Part shown: one piece after another, positions 35,571-45,268 of the stretch
How the letters are laid out: each line of letters opens with the position of its first letter
Numbering within the stretch: position 1 is the first letter of the stretch
DNA from: Ignavibacteriota bacterium
GTDB taxonomy: Bacteria; Bacteroidota; Ignavibacteria; Ignavibacteriales; Melioribacteraceae
Direction: 5' to 3'
Assembly: GCA_002746605.1 (NCBI GenBank)
Contig: PDPT01000010.1
Coordinates: 1 to 45,375 of the forward strand
Length of the DNA stretch: 45,375 bases
Translations under genes and position numbers: made by a program
Notes under the pieces: model-generated
Seen by the model: the letters and a program-made list of their open reading frames with translations, nothing else
Told to the model about the DNA's origin: nothing
Databases searched by the model: none

Positions 35571-38500
35571 TTAATACTCTAATCTTATACCCACAAGAAT
35601 TTGTCTTGCATCTTGGTAAAAATCATTATAACCAATATTCATCGCATTATATAATTCACCATATATCTCGCCATAGGTGTTCAATAACTGACCTCCTAAG
35701 TCAGGATCAGCTATGTAACCATCATCATTAGCTGCACCAGTTCTTTTATATACAGTCTCAATATTTTTATTATTGAATAAATTCAAAACTCTAACATAAA
35801 CATTCACATATAGATCATCAAAAATGTTAAATGATTTATCAATCTTTAAATCCAAATTAAAAATTGAAGGTGTTAGTGACGAATTTAATGGTTCAAGTGG
35901 TTGCCTAAATCTTGAATCAGATTCCATATTATCACCACCAATACCTCTGGTAAAAGGATGACCACTGGCAAAATTTGCTAATAGCGAAATTCCTAATTGT
36001 TCTAAAATAGGTCCACCATCATCTTTACCGAATCTATAATCAATAAAAAGATTACCTTTGAAAGGTCTGTCATAATTCAATGGACTAACATATTGAGGTC
36101 TGAAAACAGTTACACCATCCAAAGGTGCACCTACTATACCGGCATTACTATTAGGATTACTACCTGTACCTGCAGCATCAGAAAAAGATAATGATGCAGA
36201 ACCACTTAATCTTTTATATCTACGCATAGTTAACTGAACTTCAAATCCTTTAGTGGTTTGAAAATCTCCATTAGCCTTAGAATTGTAAGAGGAATAGTCA
36301 GACTCTTTTGACACATCCTGAACTATAAAATAAATTTGTCCCTTCACATCATCATAGTAACCTGAAATATCGACAGACATAAAGTCAGTTAATTGTTGTC
36401 TGAAACCAACTTCATAGTGAGTCTTTTTAATTGGTCTCAAATCTTGTCCGGTTGGTCGGGAAAAGAAAAAACCTTGTCCCAGTGTATAAGCTAAGCTATG
36501 ATATCCGTCATAAGCTTGATTTAAAGACGGTTGTTGAACATACTTTCCATAACCGGCATGAAAAACAGTTTGATCAGTTACCGGAAATGAAACACTTAAT
36601 CTAGGACTTACAGAACTGTATGGTTTAACTTCTTTAAACCCTTTTTTGTATAAACGTCCAGCCGCAAAATTAACACCAATAGCATCATCAGGTAAATCAG
36701 GTTTTTTAAAAACTAAATTATCTATATCAAAATAATCATATCTTAAACCAAGATTTAATATTATATCATCAAATTCTATCCTATCTTGAACATAAATACC
36801 TGCTTCAATCGGTTTGTGCGGAGCGTAAAAATCACCATCAACTCCATTAACTTTACCGCCACCGTCTGTTTTATTACCATAAATATCGTAGCCATAATTA
36901 TTAACACCACTCTTGTATAAGATATCAGCTTTGATCTTATCAATTTGAGCTTTTGTAGGATTAGCAATATCTTTAAGTGAATTTTCTAATTCAAACGCAA
37001 AACCACTTTGCCCTCTTGCACTCCAAGCTCGTATAACATGTTGTTTAAATTCACCACCTATTTTTAAATTATGATGTTTAGTCGGTAAATAAGTTAGATC
37101 AAATCTACCATTATAACCCATTGTTTCTCCTTTTTGATGGTTAGCCGCTAAACGTCCGGCACCTTCAAACTTAAAACCATAAATTTTATAATTAGCGGGT
37201 TGAACATATCTAGTTGTTGCAGCAGATAATTTTTTAAGGTTTTCTCGATCTTTAGCAGTTCTTATCCATTGATTTCCAGCTTTAGCGTTTGCTACACTAT
37301 CTCCGTAAGCCCAAAAATCAGCTCCCAAATACTGATCATTAACTTCAAAACTATTAAATGTTACTCCACCAGATAATTCATAAAATAAATTAGAAGCAAC
37401 AACATGTTTTAACTTTAAACTAAAACTACCATTGTTAAAATCAGTTTTAGAAAGCCTATCATTAGTCAGGCTAAAGATATTAGCACCTCTTAACCCATCA
37501 TTATCGTTCCAACCATCTGTGTAAGTACCTGCAACTCTAATTAAAATTGGATTGAAGTCCATCGTAACAGTTCCAGAATGAGTATAGGCTTCTCTTTTAT
37601 CTTTAGTCCAAACACCTTTGGGATAAACTAAATTAATAGTGTCATTCTGAACTGCCTCTTTATCCAAGCCATCTCCAATTAATCCAAAATCTAATCCAGG
37701 GTATGCTTTTTTAGTTCTACTTCTATCAAAATCATAATTTAAATTATAGAACACTTTGATTTTATTTGCCCATATAGGTCCGCTTAAAGAAAAACTTGTT
37801 TCATTTTGACCGTACCAGTAAGCACCTAATCTTGTACCTTCTTGTTTGTAAAAATCATCTTTTGATTTAAATCCAACGTTATCGGTAATATATTCAATGC
37901 TTGCATGCCAATCATTTGTACCTGACCTTAGTTGTGAACGAATAATACCAGCATTAGAACCTCCAAATTCAGCCGAAAAACCACCTGATTCTACAGAAAG
38001 TTCTTCTACTGCATCATTTGAAATTGTAACAGCTCTACCGCCATCTTCGGGATTAGAAATTGAATTCCCTTCCAAATAATAACCAACTTCGTCCGGACGA
38101 CTTCCCCTTATATGGATTGTTCCACTATTTTCAATAACTCCAGCTTGTAAACCAACAATATTTGTAACTCCCCTTACCGGTAAATTTGATATATCTTCGC
38201 CGGTTACACTTCTTATTGAACTGGTAGCATCTTTTTTGATTAAAGGTTTTTGTGCAATTACAGTAACAGTTTCAACTGATATATTTTCAGCCGGTAACTT
38301 AAAATCAATCTCTGTAGTTAAATCCGTGTTTACACGAACATTTTTAATTGTGATTGATTGATAACCGAGATACGATGCTTTTAATTCATAAACACCAGCA
38401 TCCAGGTTCATTATAATAAAGTCTCCGTTTTCATCAGTAGCAGCACCAAAACTACTTCCAATAATAATTATGTTAGCACCAATTAGTGCCTCCCCTGTTG

Positions 38501-38600
38501 ATAAATCGGTTACTTTACCTTTTATTCTTCCATTTCCAGCAAATAATAATGCCGGTAGAAAAGAAATAAGTATTAATAGGTAAACAATTTTTCGATTCAT
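35571..38600 (-). CDS. TonB-dependent outer-membrane receptor with carboxypeptidase-regulatory domain
   Basis: This 1009-residue barrel protein has a signal peptide of about 21 residues. A carboxypeptidase-regulatory-like domain follows (25-103; GKVTDLSTGEALIGANI, TDENGDFIIMNLDAGVY). A possible TonB box is ETVTV near 110. The plug domain (about 120-230) has IHIRGSRPDEVGYYLEG and SGGFSAEFGG, and the large barrel ends in Tyr (VGIRLEY). It resembles SusC/Oar-type receptors, but no SusD partner is adjacent. AGGAG lies before the ATG. It heads the receptor-cargo-PorV transcript. The substrate is unknown. Confidence 0.88.
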   Translation of the reverse strand: MNRKIVYLLILISFLPALLFAGNGRIKGKVTDLSTGEALIGANIIIIGSSFGAATDENGDFIIMNLDAGVYELKASYLGYQSITIKNVRVNTDLTTEIDFKLPAENISVETVTVIAQKPLIKKDATSSIRSVTGEDISNLPVRGVTNIVGLQAGVIENSGTIHIRGSRPDEVGYYLEGNSISNPEDGGRAVTISNDAVEELSVESGGFSAEFGGSNAGIIRSQLRSGTNDWHASIEYITDNVGFKSKDDFYKQEGTRLGAYWYGQNETSFSLSGPIWANKIKVFYNLNYDFDRSRTKKAYPGLDFGLIGDGLDKEAVQNDTINLVYPKGVWTKDKREAYTHSGTVTMDFNPILIRVAGTYTDGWNDNDGLRGANIFSLTNDRLSKTDFNNGSFSLKLKHVVASNLFYELSGGVTFNSFEVNDQYLGADFWAYGDSVANAKAGNQWIRTAKDRENLKKLSAATTRYVQPANYKIYGFKFEGAGRLAANHQKGETMGYNGRFDLTYLPTKHHNLKIGGEFKQHVIRAWSARGQSGFAFELENSLKDIANPTKAQIDKIKADILYKSGVNNYGYDIYGNKTDGGGKVNGVDGDFYAPHKPIEAGIYVQDRIEFDDIILNLGLRYDYFDIDNLVFKKPDLPDDAIGVNFAAGRLYKKGFKEVKPYSSVSPRLSVSFPVTDQTVFHAGYGKYVQQPSLNQAYDGYHSLAYTLGQGFFFSRPTGQDLRPIKKTHYEVGFRQQLTDFMSVDISGYYDDVKGQIYFIVQDVSKESDYSSYNSKANGDFQTTKGFEVQLTMRRYKRLSGSASLSFSDAAGTGSNPNSNAGIVGAPLDGVTVFRPQYVSPLNYDRPFKGNLFIDYRFGKDDGGPILEQLGISLLANFASGHPFTRGIGGDNMESDSRFRQPLEPLNSSLTPSIFNLDLKIDKSFNIFDDLYVNVYVRVLNLFNNKNIETVYKRTGAANDDGYIADPDLGGQLLNTYGEIYGELYNAMNIGYNDFYQDARQILVGIRLEY

Positions 38601-38773
38601 ATTTTTCTCCTAAATTAGTTTCTTGTTTTATTTATGTTGTAGAAAAAATATTTAATAACCATTCATTAAGACCTCCATACTTTATTGTATTTTTATTTAG
38701 TTTAATAATATTAATGTTTTTTGATATAAATTCAAAATGTAAAATTGGTTTGCACATTATAAAAAAGAAGTTC
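38601..38773 (-). promoter_or_regulatory. Probable promoter region of the TonB receptor operon
   Basis: This 173-base AT-rich gap separates thioredoxin from the TonB receptor gene. On the minus strand TTGAAT, 16 bases, then TAATAT looks like a sigma-70-type pair. In sequence this biased such matches are easily found by chance. An AGGAG site ends the region. No hairpin was found after thioredoxin. Confidence 0.3.
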
Positions 38774-39094
38774 TCAGAGTATTGCATCAATTTTTTCCGC
38801 AAATACATTTTTCGGTACAGCTCCTATTATTGTATCTACCACTTTACCATCTTTAAATATTAAAACCGTAGGGATGCTTCGCACACCAAATTTTATTGCT
38901 GATTGCTGATTGCTATCTACATCTAATTTACCGAATTTAACTTTGCCTTCATAATCTTTAGCAAGTTCATTAATTATCGGTGCAATCATTTTACAAGGTC
39001 CGCACCAAACCGCCCAAAAATCTACCACAACGGGAATGTTAGCTTGGGTTACTTCTTGTTCAAAATTATCATCTGTAATTGTAATTGGTTCCAT
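38774..39094 (-). CDS. trxA: Thioredoxin
   Basis: This 106-residue cytosolic thioredoxin has the redox motif WCGPCK (Cys31, Cys34) and the cis-proline segment RSIPTVLIF. Strand order and length are classical. It reduces protein disulfides using electrons from thioredoxin reductase. AAGGA precedes the ATG. It follows the acyl-CoA dehydrogenase by 19 bases, so it is likely on the same transcript. Confidence 0.96.
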   Translation of the reverse strand: MEPITITDDNFEQEVTQANIPVVVDFWAVWCGPCKMIAPIINELAKDYEGKVKFGKLDVDSNQQSAIKFGVRSIPTVLIFKDGKVVDTIIGAVPKNVFAEKIDAIL

Positions 39095-39113
39095 TTTAAT
39101 TTCCTTTAGTTAT

Positions 39114-40256
39114 TTACATTTTGCCTTTTTTCTTTAATATGTCCCGAGCTATAATTAATTTTTGAATTTCGTTTGTTCCTTCAAAAATTCGATTGATTCT
39201 GGAATCACGATAAAATCTTTCAATAGGTAATTCTTGTGAGTAACCCATTCCACCGTGAATTTGTACTGCTAAATCCGCTATCTTATCTAAGGAATCGGAG
39301 CAATAAAGTTTTACCATTGCAGTCTGTCGGGAGATATTTTTATTTAAGTCGTAATCAACTGCTGTTCTATAAACAATCGATTCCATGTTGTAAATCATTG
39401 TTGCCATCTCTGCAAGGTAAAATTGTATAGCTTGAAAATGACTTATCGGTTTATCAAATTGTTCTCTTTCTTTTGCGAACTGTGTTGACATTTCTAATAA
39501 TTCTTTTGCAGCACCAAGACACGCTGCACCAAGTCCTAATCTACCAGCATCGAGGGTTTTCATAGCGAGTAAAAAGCCTCTGCCATCAGTACCGATTAAA
39601 TTTTCTTGTGGAATTTTCACATTATCAAAGATAATTGCATTGGTAGAGCTTCCTTTAATTCCCATTTTCTTTTCATGTGGTCCAGCATGATATCCTTCGT
39701 TATTAGTTTCTACCACAAATGCAGTAATTCCTTTTAAGGTTCTTGCAAAAACAGAAACTATATCAGCAGTACCTCCATTTGTTATCCAAAGTTTCTCACC
39801 ATTAATCACCCATTGCCCGTCAACTAATTCCGCTTTGGTTCTTAAATTAAATGAGTCTGAACCTGCCTGCGCTTCAGTAAGACAAAAAGCTCCGAGTTTT
39901 TCACCAGATGCCAAAGGAACTAAATATTTTTGTTTTTGTTCTTCGGTACCGCCAAGATAAATTACATTTGCTCCTATTGATTGATGTGCACCAATAACAG
40001 TTGCTGTTGACATGCAGCCTCTTGCAATTTCTTCTTGAGCAATGCAGTAGCCTACTTCTCCAAATCCACCACCGCTATACTTTTCGGGAAATGAAATTCC
40101 GAGTATTCCTATTTCACCAAGTTTTTTTATTAAATCAGTTGGGACTTTACTTTCTTCATCTATCTGTGCAGATATCGGTTTAATTTCATTGTTGGTAAAA
40201 TCTCTTACCATTTCTCTGAGCATTTGCTGCTCTTCAGTAAATTCAAATTTAAACAT
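39114..40256 (-). CDS. Acyl-CoA dehydrogenase (short/medium-chain type)
   Basis: This 380-residue FAD enzyme performs alpha,beta-oxidation of acyl-CoA. The N-terminal helical domain has FTEEQQMLREMVRDF. The FAD/substrate segment is GAFCLTEAQAGSD, with WITNGG following. The signature near the C-terminus is VQIHGGMGYSQELPIERFYRD. Glu359 in IFEGTNEIQ matches the catalytic base of short/medium-chain members. It most resembles butyryl-CoA dehydrogenases, but chain length cannot be fixed. Electron-transfer flavoprotein genes are not in the window. It lies 27 bases downstream of the FabL-like gene. Confidence 0.92.
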   Translation of the reverse strand: MFKFEFTEEQQMLREMVRDFTNNEIKPISAQIDEESKVPTDLIKKLGEIGILGISFPEKYSGGGFGEVGYCIAQEEIARGCMSTATVIGAHQSIGANVIYLGGTEEQKQKYLVPLASGEKLGAFCLTEAQAGSDSFNLRTKAELVDGQWVINGEKLWITNGGTADIVSVFARTLKGITAFVVETNNEGYHAGPHEKKMGIKGSSTNAIIFDNVKIPQENLIGTDGRGFLLAMKTLDAGRLGLGAACLGAAKELLEMSTQFAKEREQFDKPISHFQAIQFYLAEMATMIYNMESIVYRTAVDYDLNKNISRQTAMVKLYCSDSLDKIADLAVQIHGGMGYSQELPIERFYRDSRINRIFEGTNEIQKLIIARDILKKKGKM

Positions 40257-40283
40257 TTACAATCTATTTTTTTTAATATTCAA

Positions 40284-41108
40284 TTATTTAATTGGCTTAC
40301 AAATAACATCGCCGGTATAACTAACATTATATTCACCACCATCAACACCGAGTACATTTCCCGAAATCCAATTAGCTTCGGGCTTACACAGCATTACAAT
40401 TGCTTTTGCTACTTGTTCGGGTGTAGTTAATTTTCCCATAGGATTTTTTCCCTTAGCAGCTTTAACCATTTTTTCATTACCAGGTATTTTTCTTAATGCA
40501 GGTGTATCCGTAACCCCAGCCATTATTGCATTAGCGGTTACTCCCATTGAACCTAGTTCAACCGATAGCTGTCTTATATGTGCTTCCAATGCAGCTTTTG
40601 CAGCAGAGACTGCACCATAGGAAGGAATTACCTGTTGAGAGCCAGCACTTGTAAGACCAAAAATTCTGGCACCTTTTGCCAATAAATCTCTTTGAACCAA
40701 ACCTTGTGTCCAATAAACTAAAGAATGAGCCATAACATCAAGCGTCATTTCCATTTGTGGTTTTGTTATACAGTCATTAGGAGATTTAGTTATGAATGGT
40801 TTTAGTGTACCGAATGCTAATGAATGAATAAGAACATTAATTTGTAAATGTTCTTTTGTGGCAAATCTTTCTTTTATTTCGTCTAATGTATCTTTTCTTT
40901 TTAATTGATCGGCAGCATTCATATTAAAGAATATTGCTTTGTGTCCTGTTTTTTCTATTTTCTTTATTATGGATGCAACTTTGTGCATTGTACTTTGTCT
41001 ATCTAAATGGATACCCAAAATATGATAATCGTTTTTTGCAAGTTCAACTGCAGCGGCACCGCCAAAGCCGCTTGAAGCACCAAGTATTAAAGCCCATTTT
41101 TGCGTCAT
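40284..41108 (-). CDS. SDR-family enoyl-ACP reductase, FabL/FabI-like
   Basis: This 274-residue NAD(P)-dependent reductase has a GASSGFGGA nucleotide loop (10-18). The active-site pair is Tyr164-x6-Lys171 (SYGAVSAAKAALEA). That spacing is the mark of FabI/FabL enoyl-ACP reductases, while most SDR enzymes have Tyr-x3-Lys. The later part (SVELGSMGVTANAIMAG, TPALRKIPG, GNVLGVDGGEYN) resembles Bacillus FabL. It would catalyse the last step of fatty-acid elongation. A specialised carbonyl reductase is the alternative. It stands between dnaE and an acyl-CoA dehydrogenase. Confidence 0.75.
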   Translation of the reverse strand: MTQKWALILGASSGFGGAAAVELAKNDYHILGIHLDRQSTMHKVASIIKKIEKTGHKAIFFNMNAADQLKRKDTLDEIKERFATKEHLQINVLIHSLAFGTLKPFITKSPNDCITKPQMEMTLDVMAHSLVYWTQGLVQRDLLAKGARIFGLTSAGSQQVIPSYGAVSAAKAALEAHIRQLSVELGSMGVTANAIMAGVTDTPALRKIPGNEKMVKAAKGKNPMGKLTTPEQVAKAIVMLCKPEANWISGNVLGVDGGEYNVSYTGDVICKPIK

Positions 41109-41190
41109 ATTATCCCTATTAAATTATTGCTTATAAAGTTAAAAAATAATATTGCTTAAAACAAATTACAAAAGAAAAGATTTAAATTAT

Positions 41191-44100
41191 TTAGAATGTT
41201 TGATAAGCTATTGCTTCATCTCCTATAATCTTTTGTGTTTCTTTTATAAAATTGTTATTGATATTAACTTTTTGCCCGATAATATATTTTTTTGTTTTGC
41301 CTTCAACCTTAACATATATTATGACAGGTAAACTACCTGAATTTTCGTTAAATATTTTTTTCAACTGTTTAACGGTATTACCATCATGTTCTTCAACATC
41401 CATTAGCAACGCAATTTTTTTTGTAAGTTTGCCTGCAACTTCCGATAAGGCTGTTGCTTCGTTTGCATGAATCTTAAACTTATCACCGCTGCTCTCTAAT
41501 TTACCTTCTATCATTACGGTAGCTTCCGGTTCAATAATCTTTCCAAACTCACTGTATGTTCTGCCAAACATTATGCACTCACAAGAACCGGATAAATCGT
41601 CCAGATTAAAGAATGCCATTGTATTTCCCGATCTGTCAATTTTAGTTTTTACGGAAGTAATAACACCGCATGCTCTTACTGTATCTGTATCTTTGAACGA
41701 ATGCGGATCACCAAGTTTAACAGATGAAAAAGAATTGTATTCCGCTTGAAATTTTCTTAACGGATGATCCGATAAATAAAAACCAAGAGCTATTCTTTCT
41801 TGTGCCAACTTATATTTGTTTGTCCATTCTTCAATTGTTTCCAATTCAGGTTCATCCAACTCAAAGTGTTCGTCAATTTCACCAAAAAGACTATCGGATT
41901 GACTTTCTTTTATTTGCTTACTTTTTTGTCCGAATTGAAGTGCTTTCTCAATTGAGATAAAATTTTCTGCTCTTGTTCCCTTTACGGAATCGAACGCTCC
42001 GGAAAGTACAAGCCCTTCCATAGCTCTCTTATTTACAATGTAAGTATCTACATTGGAAGTAAAATCATAAATGCTTGTAAAATTTCTTCCAAGTTCTTTG
42101 TAGGCTCTTTCAATTTCAACAACTACATTTACACCAACATTCTTAATTGCCGACATTCCAAAAATAATCTTACCGTCTTTAACAGTAAACTTCACAGAAG
42201 GATTATTTACACTTGGAACCATTACGGGAATTTTCAATTTTCGGCAGTCATCTAAAAGAATAGTAACCTTATCGGAATTTTTATATTCGTTGCTAAGGTT
42301 TGCTGCCAAAAACTCCGCTGTGTAATTTGCCTTTAAGTAAGCTGTTTGGTAAGCAACAAAACTATAAGCAACTGCATGACTTTTATTAAATCCGTAATTG
42401 GCAAACTTATCTATCACAACAAAAATCTCTTCTGCAATTTTTTTCGGGATATCGTTTTCTACTGCTCCGTCCACAAATTTTGTTTTTTGTCGTTTCATTT
42501 CTGCAAGATCTTTTTTACCCATTGCACGTCTTAAAATATCAGCTTCTGCTAGGCTCATTCCTGCAATTTTATTTGCTATCTGGATTACTTGCTCTTGATA
42601 AACTATTATTCCGTAAGTTTCACTTAATATTTCTTCCAACAAAGGATGAAGATATTCAATAGGTTTTCTTCCATGCTTTCTATCTACAAAATCATTAATA
42701 AATTCCATTGGTCCCGGTCGATACAATGCATTCATCGCAGAAAGATCTTTTATACTTGTTGGCTTTAAGTTTTTAAGATGTTCTTTCATTGGAGCAGATT
42801 CAAACTGAAACACACCTGTTGTTTGTCCCTTTGAAAAAAGTTCATAAGTTTTTTTATCATCAATAGGGATATCATCAATAATTACATCTTCATCTCTTGT
42901 TTCTTTTATAAGGTCAATAGTATCACGAATAATTGTAAGAGTTCGTAAGCCGAGGAAATCCATTTTTAATATCCCGGCAGAATCTAACTCTTTCATATTA
43001 TATTGTGTAACAATATCACCTTTAACTGAAGCTATGGGAATAAAATCGCTTACTTCACCCGGAGTAATTACTACTCCAGCAGCATGTTTAGAAGCATTCC
43101 TGTTCATTCCTTCAAGGATTTTTGCATATTTAATTAAGTTTAATATTGATTCATCTTTAGAATTTTTTACCCAAGCAAGTTCAGGCACCTCTTTTAAGGA
43201 TTGTTCAATACTAAAAACCCGCCCAAATTTTGAAGGAATAACTTTTGTAATTTTATCAACTGTAGGAATTGGAATACCAAGTACGCGTGCAACATCTCTT
43301 AAAACTGCTTTAGAAGAAAGACGATTAAACGTTATAATTTGGCATACAGACTGCTCACCATATTTTTCTTTAACATAGTCAATCACTTCACCGCGTTGAT
43401 CATCAGCAAAATCTATATCAATATCGGGCATTGACTTTCTTGAAGGATTTAGAAATCTTTCAAATAGTAAATCATATTCAAGAGGATTTACATTTGTAAT
43501 GCCTAAAGCATAAGCAACCAAACTGCCCGCTGCACTTCCCCGCCCCGGTCCTACGGGAATACCTCTCTTTTTTGCTGCATTAATAAAATCTTGAGTAATT
43601 AAAAAATAGCCGGAATACCCCATGGATTTTATTATATCTATTTCGTAGTTAAATCTGTCTTCTATATTTTTATTTATAGTTTTGAATCTTTTATCCAAAC
43701 CTTCTCGTGATAACAATTCAAAATATTCATCCAAGTTTTTTGCACTCGATTCTTTTGGAATAGGAAAGATAGGATAATGGAATTTTTCGAAGTCTAAACT
43801 TAAATCTATTTTCTCCTCTATAGCAAGTGTGTTTTCTATCGCTCCGTTAAACTTACCGAACAAGTCTTTCATTTGCTGACCCGACTTGAAATAAATCTCA
43901 TCGGTATTGTATCGCAATGTTCTGTAATCATTTTTTTGATTTGGATCGGAAAGCATCAGAAGAATATTATGAGCAACTGCATGTTCTTTTTCAATATAAT
44001 GAATATCGTTAGTACAAATCATTGGAATGTTCAGTTCTTTCGATAACTTGGGAATTCCTTCCAATACAGCTTGATCTTCGGACATTGAATGATCTTGCAA

Positions 44101-44637
44101 CTCTAAGAAGAAATCTTCACCAAACATTTCATGAAGAATTATTGTGTTCTCTTTTGCTTTTTCATAATCTCCATTTAATAAATGACTTGCAACAGGTCCG
44201 GCAAGACAAGCAGAGGTACAAATCAATCCTTCTTTATGTTGATTTAATAGTTCTAAATCTATTCTCGGCTTATAATAAAAACCTTCCGTAAAACCTTGAG
44301 TGGTAAGTTTAAGCAAATTTTTATAACCAATATTATTCTTCGCAATTAAGATTAAATGATTATAGTGTCTAGATTTTTTTCTGCCAGTATTTTTCTCACC
44401 TCTTTCAAATCTGCTGCCTTCAAACTTTATATAAATCTCAACACCAATAATCGGTTTTATATTTGCTTTCTTAGCTTTTTTATAAAACTCGGAAATACCA
44501 TACATTACTCCGTGATCAGTAAGAGCAATAGCATGCATATTATTTTTTTGAGTTGCATTAATTAACGAATCAATAGTACAAGCAGCATCTTGTAAACTGT
44601 AATGCGAATGGTTATGTAGATGAACAAAATCACTCAT
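41191..44637 (-). CDS. dnaE: DNA polymerase III alpha subunit
   Basis: This 1148-residue replicative polymerase is full length and uninterrupted. The N-terminal PHP domain keeps all metal-site residues seen in mycobacterial DnaE1: His8, His10, Asp17, His42, Glu67, His94, Cys144, Asp211 and His213. The polymerase palm has GPGRGSAAGSLVAYALGI and the catalytic PDIDIDFAD near residue 403. The tau/beta-binding and OB-fold regions follow near 960-1060 (VRACGVITSVKTKIDRSG). AAAGGA lies before the ATG. It is 20 bases downstream of dut. No intein is present. Confidence 0.97.
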   Translation of the reverse strand: MSDFVHLHNHSHYSLQDAACTIDSLINATQKNNMHAIALTDHGVMYGISEFYKKAKKANIKPIIGVEIYIKFEGSRFERGEKNTGRKKSRHYNHLILIAKNNIGYKNLLKLTTQGFTEGFYYKPRIDLELLNQHKEGLICTSACLAGPVASHLLNGDYEKAKENTIILHEMFGEDFFLELQDHSMSEDQAVLEGIPKLSKELNIPMICTNDIHYIEKEHAVAHNILLMLSDPNQKNDYRTLRYNTDEIYFKSGQQMKDLFGKFNGAIENTLAIEEKIDLSLDFEKFHYPIFPIPKESSAKNLDEYFELLSREGLDKRFKTINKNIEDRFNYEIDIIKSMGYSGYFLITQDFINAAKKRGIPVGPGRGSAAGSLVAYALGITNVNPLEYDLLFERFLNPSRKSMPDIDIDFADDQRGEVIDYVKEKYGEQSVCQIITFNRLSSKAVLRDVARVLGIPIPTVDKITKVIPSKFGRVFSIEQSLKEVPELAWVKNSKDESILNLIKYAKILEGMNRNASKHAAGVVITPGEVSDFIPIASVKGDIVTQYNMKELDSAGILKMDFLGLRTLTIIRDTIDLIKETRDEDVIIDDIPIDDKKTYELFSKGQTTGVFQFESAPMKEHLKNLKPTSIKDLSAMNALYRPGPMEFINDFVDRKHGRKPIEYLHPLLEEILSETYGIIVYQEQVIQIANKIAGMSLAEADILRRAMGKKDLAEMKRQKTKFVDGAVENDIPKKIAEEIFVVIDKFANYGFNKSHAVAYSFVAYQTAYLKANYTAEFLAANLSNEYKNSDKVTILLDDCRKLKIPVMVPSVNNPSVKFTVKDGKIIFGMSAIKNVGVNVVVEIERAYKELGRNFTSIYDFTSNVDTYIVNKRAMEGLVLSGAFDSVKGTRAENFISIEKALQFGQKSKQIKESQSDSLFGEIDEHFELDEPELETIEEWTNKYKLAQERIALGFYLSDHPLRKFQAEYNSFSSVKLGDPHSFKDTDTVRACGVITSVKTKIDRSGNTMAFFNLDDLSGSCECIMFGRTYSEFGKIIEPEATVMIEGKLESSGDKFKIHANEATALSEVAGKLTKKIALLMDVEEHDGNTVKQLKKIFNENSGSLPVIIYVKVEGKTKKYIIGQKVNINNNFIKETQKIIGDEAIAYQTF

Positions 44638-44657
44638 AAATTTTTATTTCCTTTTTC

Positions 44658-45113
44658 TTAACTTTTTCCCGTGTGCCCAAAGCCACCGGAACCTCTTTCG
44701 GAGTTTTTTAACTTATCGGTTTCAATAACATTTGCGATTACAACTTCAGCAATAATAAGCTGGGCAATTCTATCACCACGATTTATAATAAAATCTTCAT
44801 TTCCAAAGTTGAATAGAATTATTTTAATTTCACCTCTGTAATCGGAATCAATTGTTCCCGGTGAATTTAACAAACCGATATTATTTTTAGCTGCTAAACC
44901 GCTTCGTGGTCTAACTTGAATTTCGTACCCTAATGGTATTTCTATTGAAATGTTTGTAGGAACCATAATAACTTTTCCGGCAGGAATTATTAACGGTTCT
45001 TCAATTGCCGCTCTAATATCCATCCCCGAACTCCCTTCGGTTGCATAATGAGGAAGTGGTATATCAAGAAATTTATCGGATATTCTTTTGATAAGTAAAT
45101 CAATTTTTTTCAT
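44658..45113 (-). CDS. dut: Deoxyuridine triphosphatase (dUTPase)
   Basis: This 151-residue trimeric dUTPase converts dUTP to dUMP and pyrophosphate, preventing uracil incorporation and feeding dTMP synthesis. Family motifs are visible in order: GSSGMDIRA, PRSGLAAKNN, LNSPGTIDSDYRGE (catalytic Asp), GDRIAQLII and RGSGGFGHTGKS. Length is normal. It starts the minus-strand run that continues into dnaE, a sensible pairing of nucleotide sanitation and replication. Confidence 0.96.
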   Translation of the reverse strand: MKKIDLLIKRISDKFLDIPLPHYATEGSSGMDIRAAIEEPLIIPAGKVIMVPTNISIEIPLGYEIQVRPRSGLAAKNNIGLLNSPGTIDSDYRGEIKIILFNFGNEDFIINRGDRIAQLIIAEVVIANVIETDKLKNSERGSGGFGHTGKS

Positions 45114-45268
45114 TTGGATTATTGTTTTATTACTTTATTGAAATGAATTGTAATAATGAATTTAATAAAAATTATACATCAGATGAAAGTTGATTTTAAA
45201 TTTTTGTTTTACGTTCAGTAAAATTGATTAGTGTAGTAGAAAGATATGCCCCTCCAATAGGAATTGAA
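45114..45268. other. Intergenic region between a T9SS cargo gene and dut
   Basis: These 155 AT-rich bases contain the 3' end of the upstream cargo transcript and presumably the dut promoter. A GC-richer patch (45249-45262, read on the minus strand as CCTATTGGAGGGGC) is present, but no stem-loop with a T-run was found. Confidence 0.3.

Noticed and set aside
43034..43378. Open frame of 114 codons on the plus strand opposite dnaE
   Set aside because: It is an antisense shadow of the polymerase palm region with no protein-like features.
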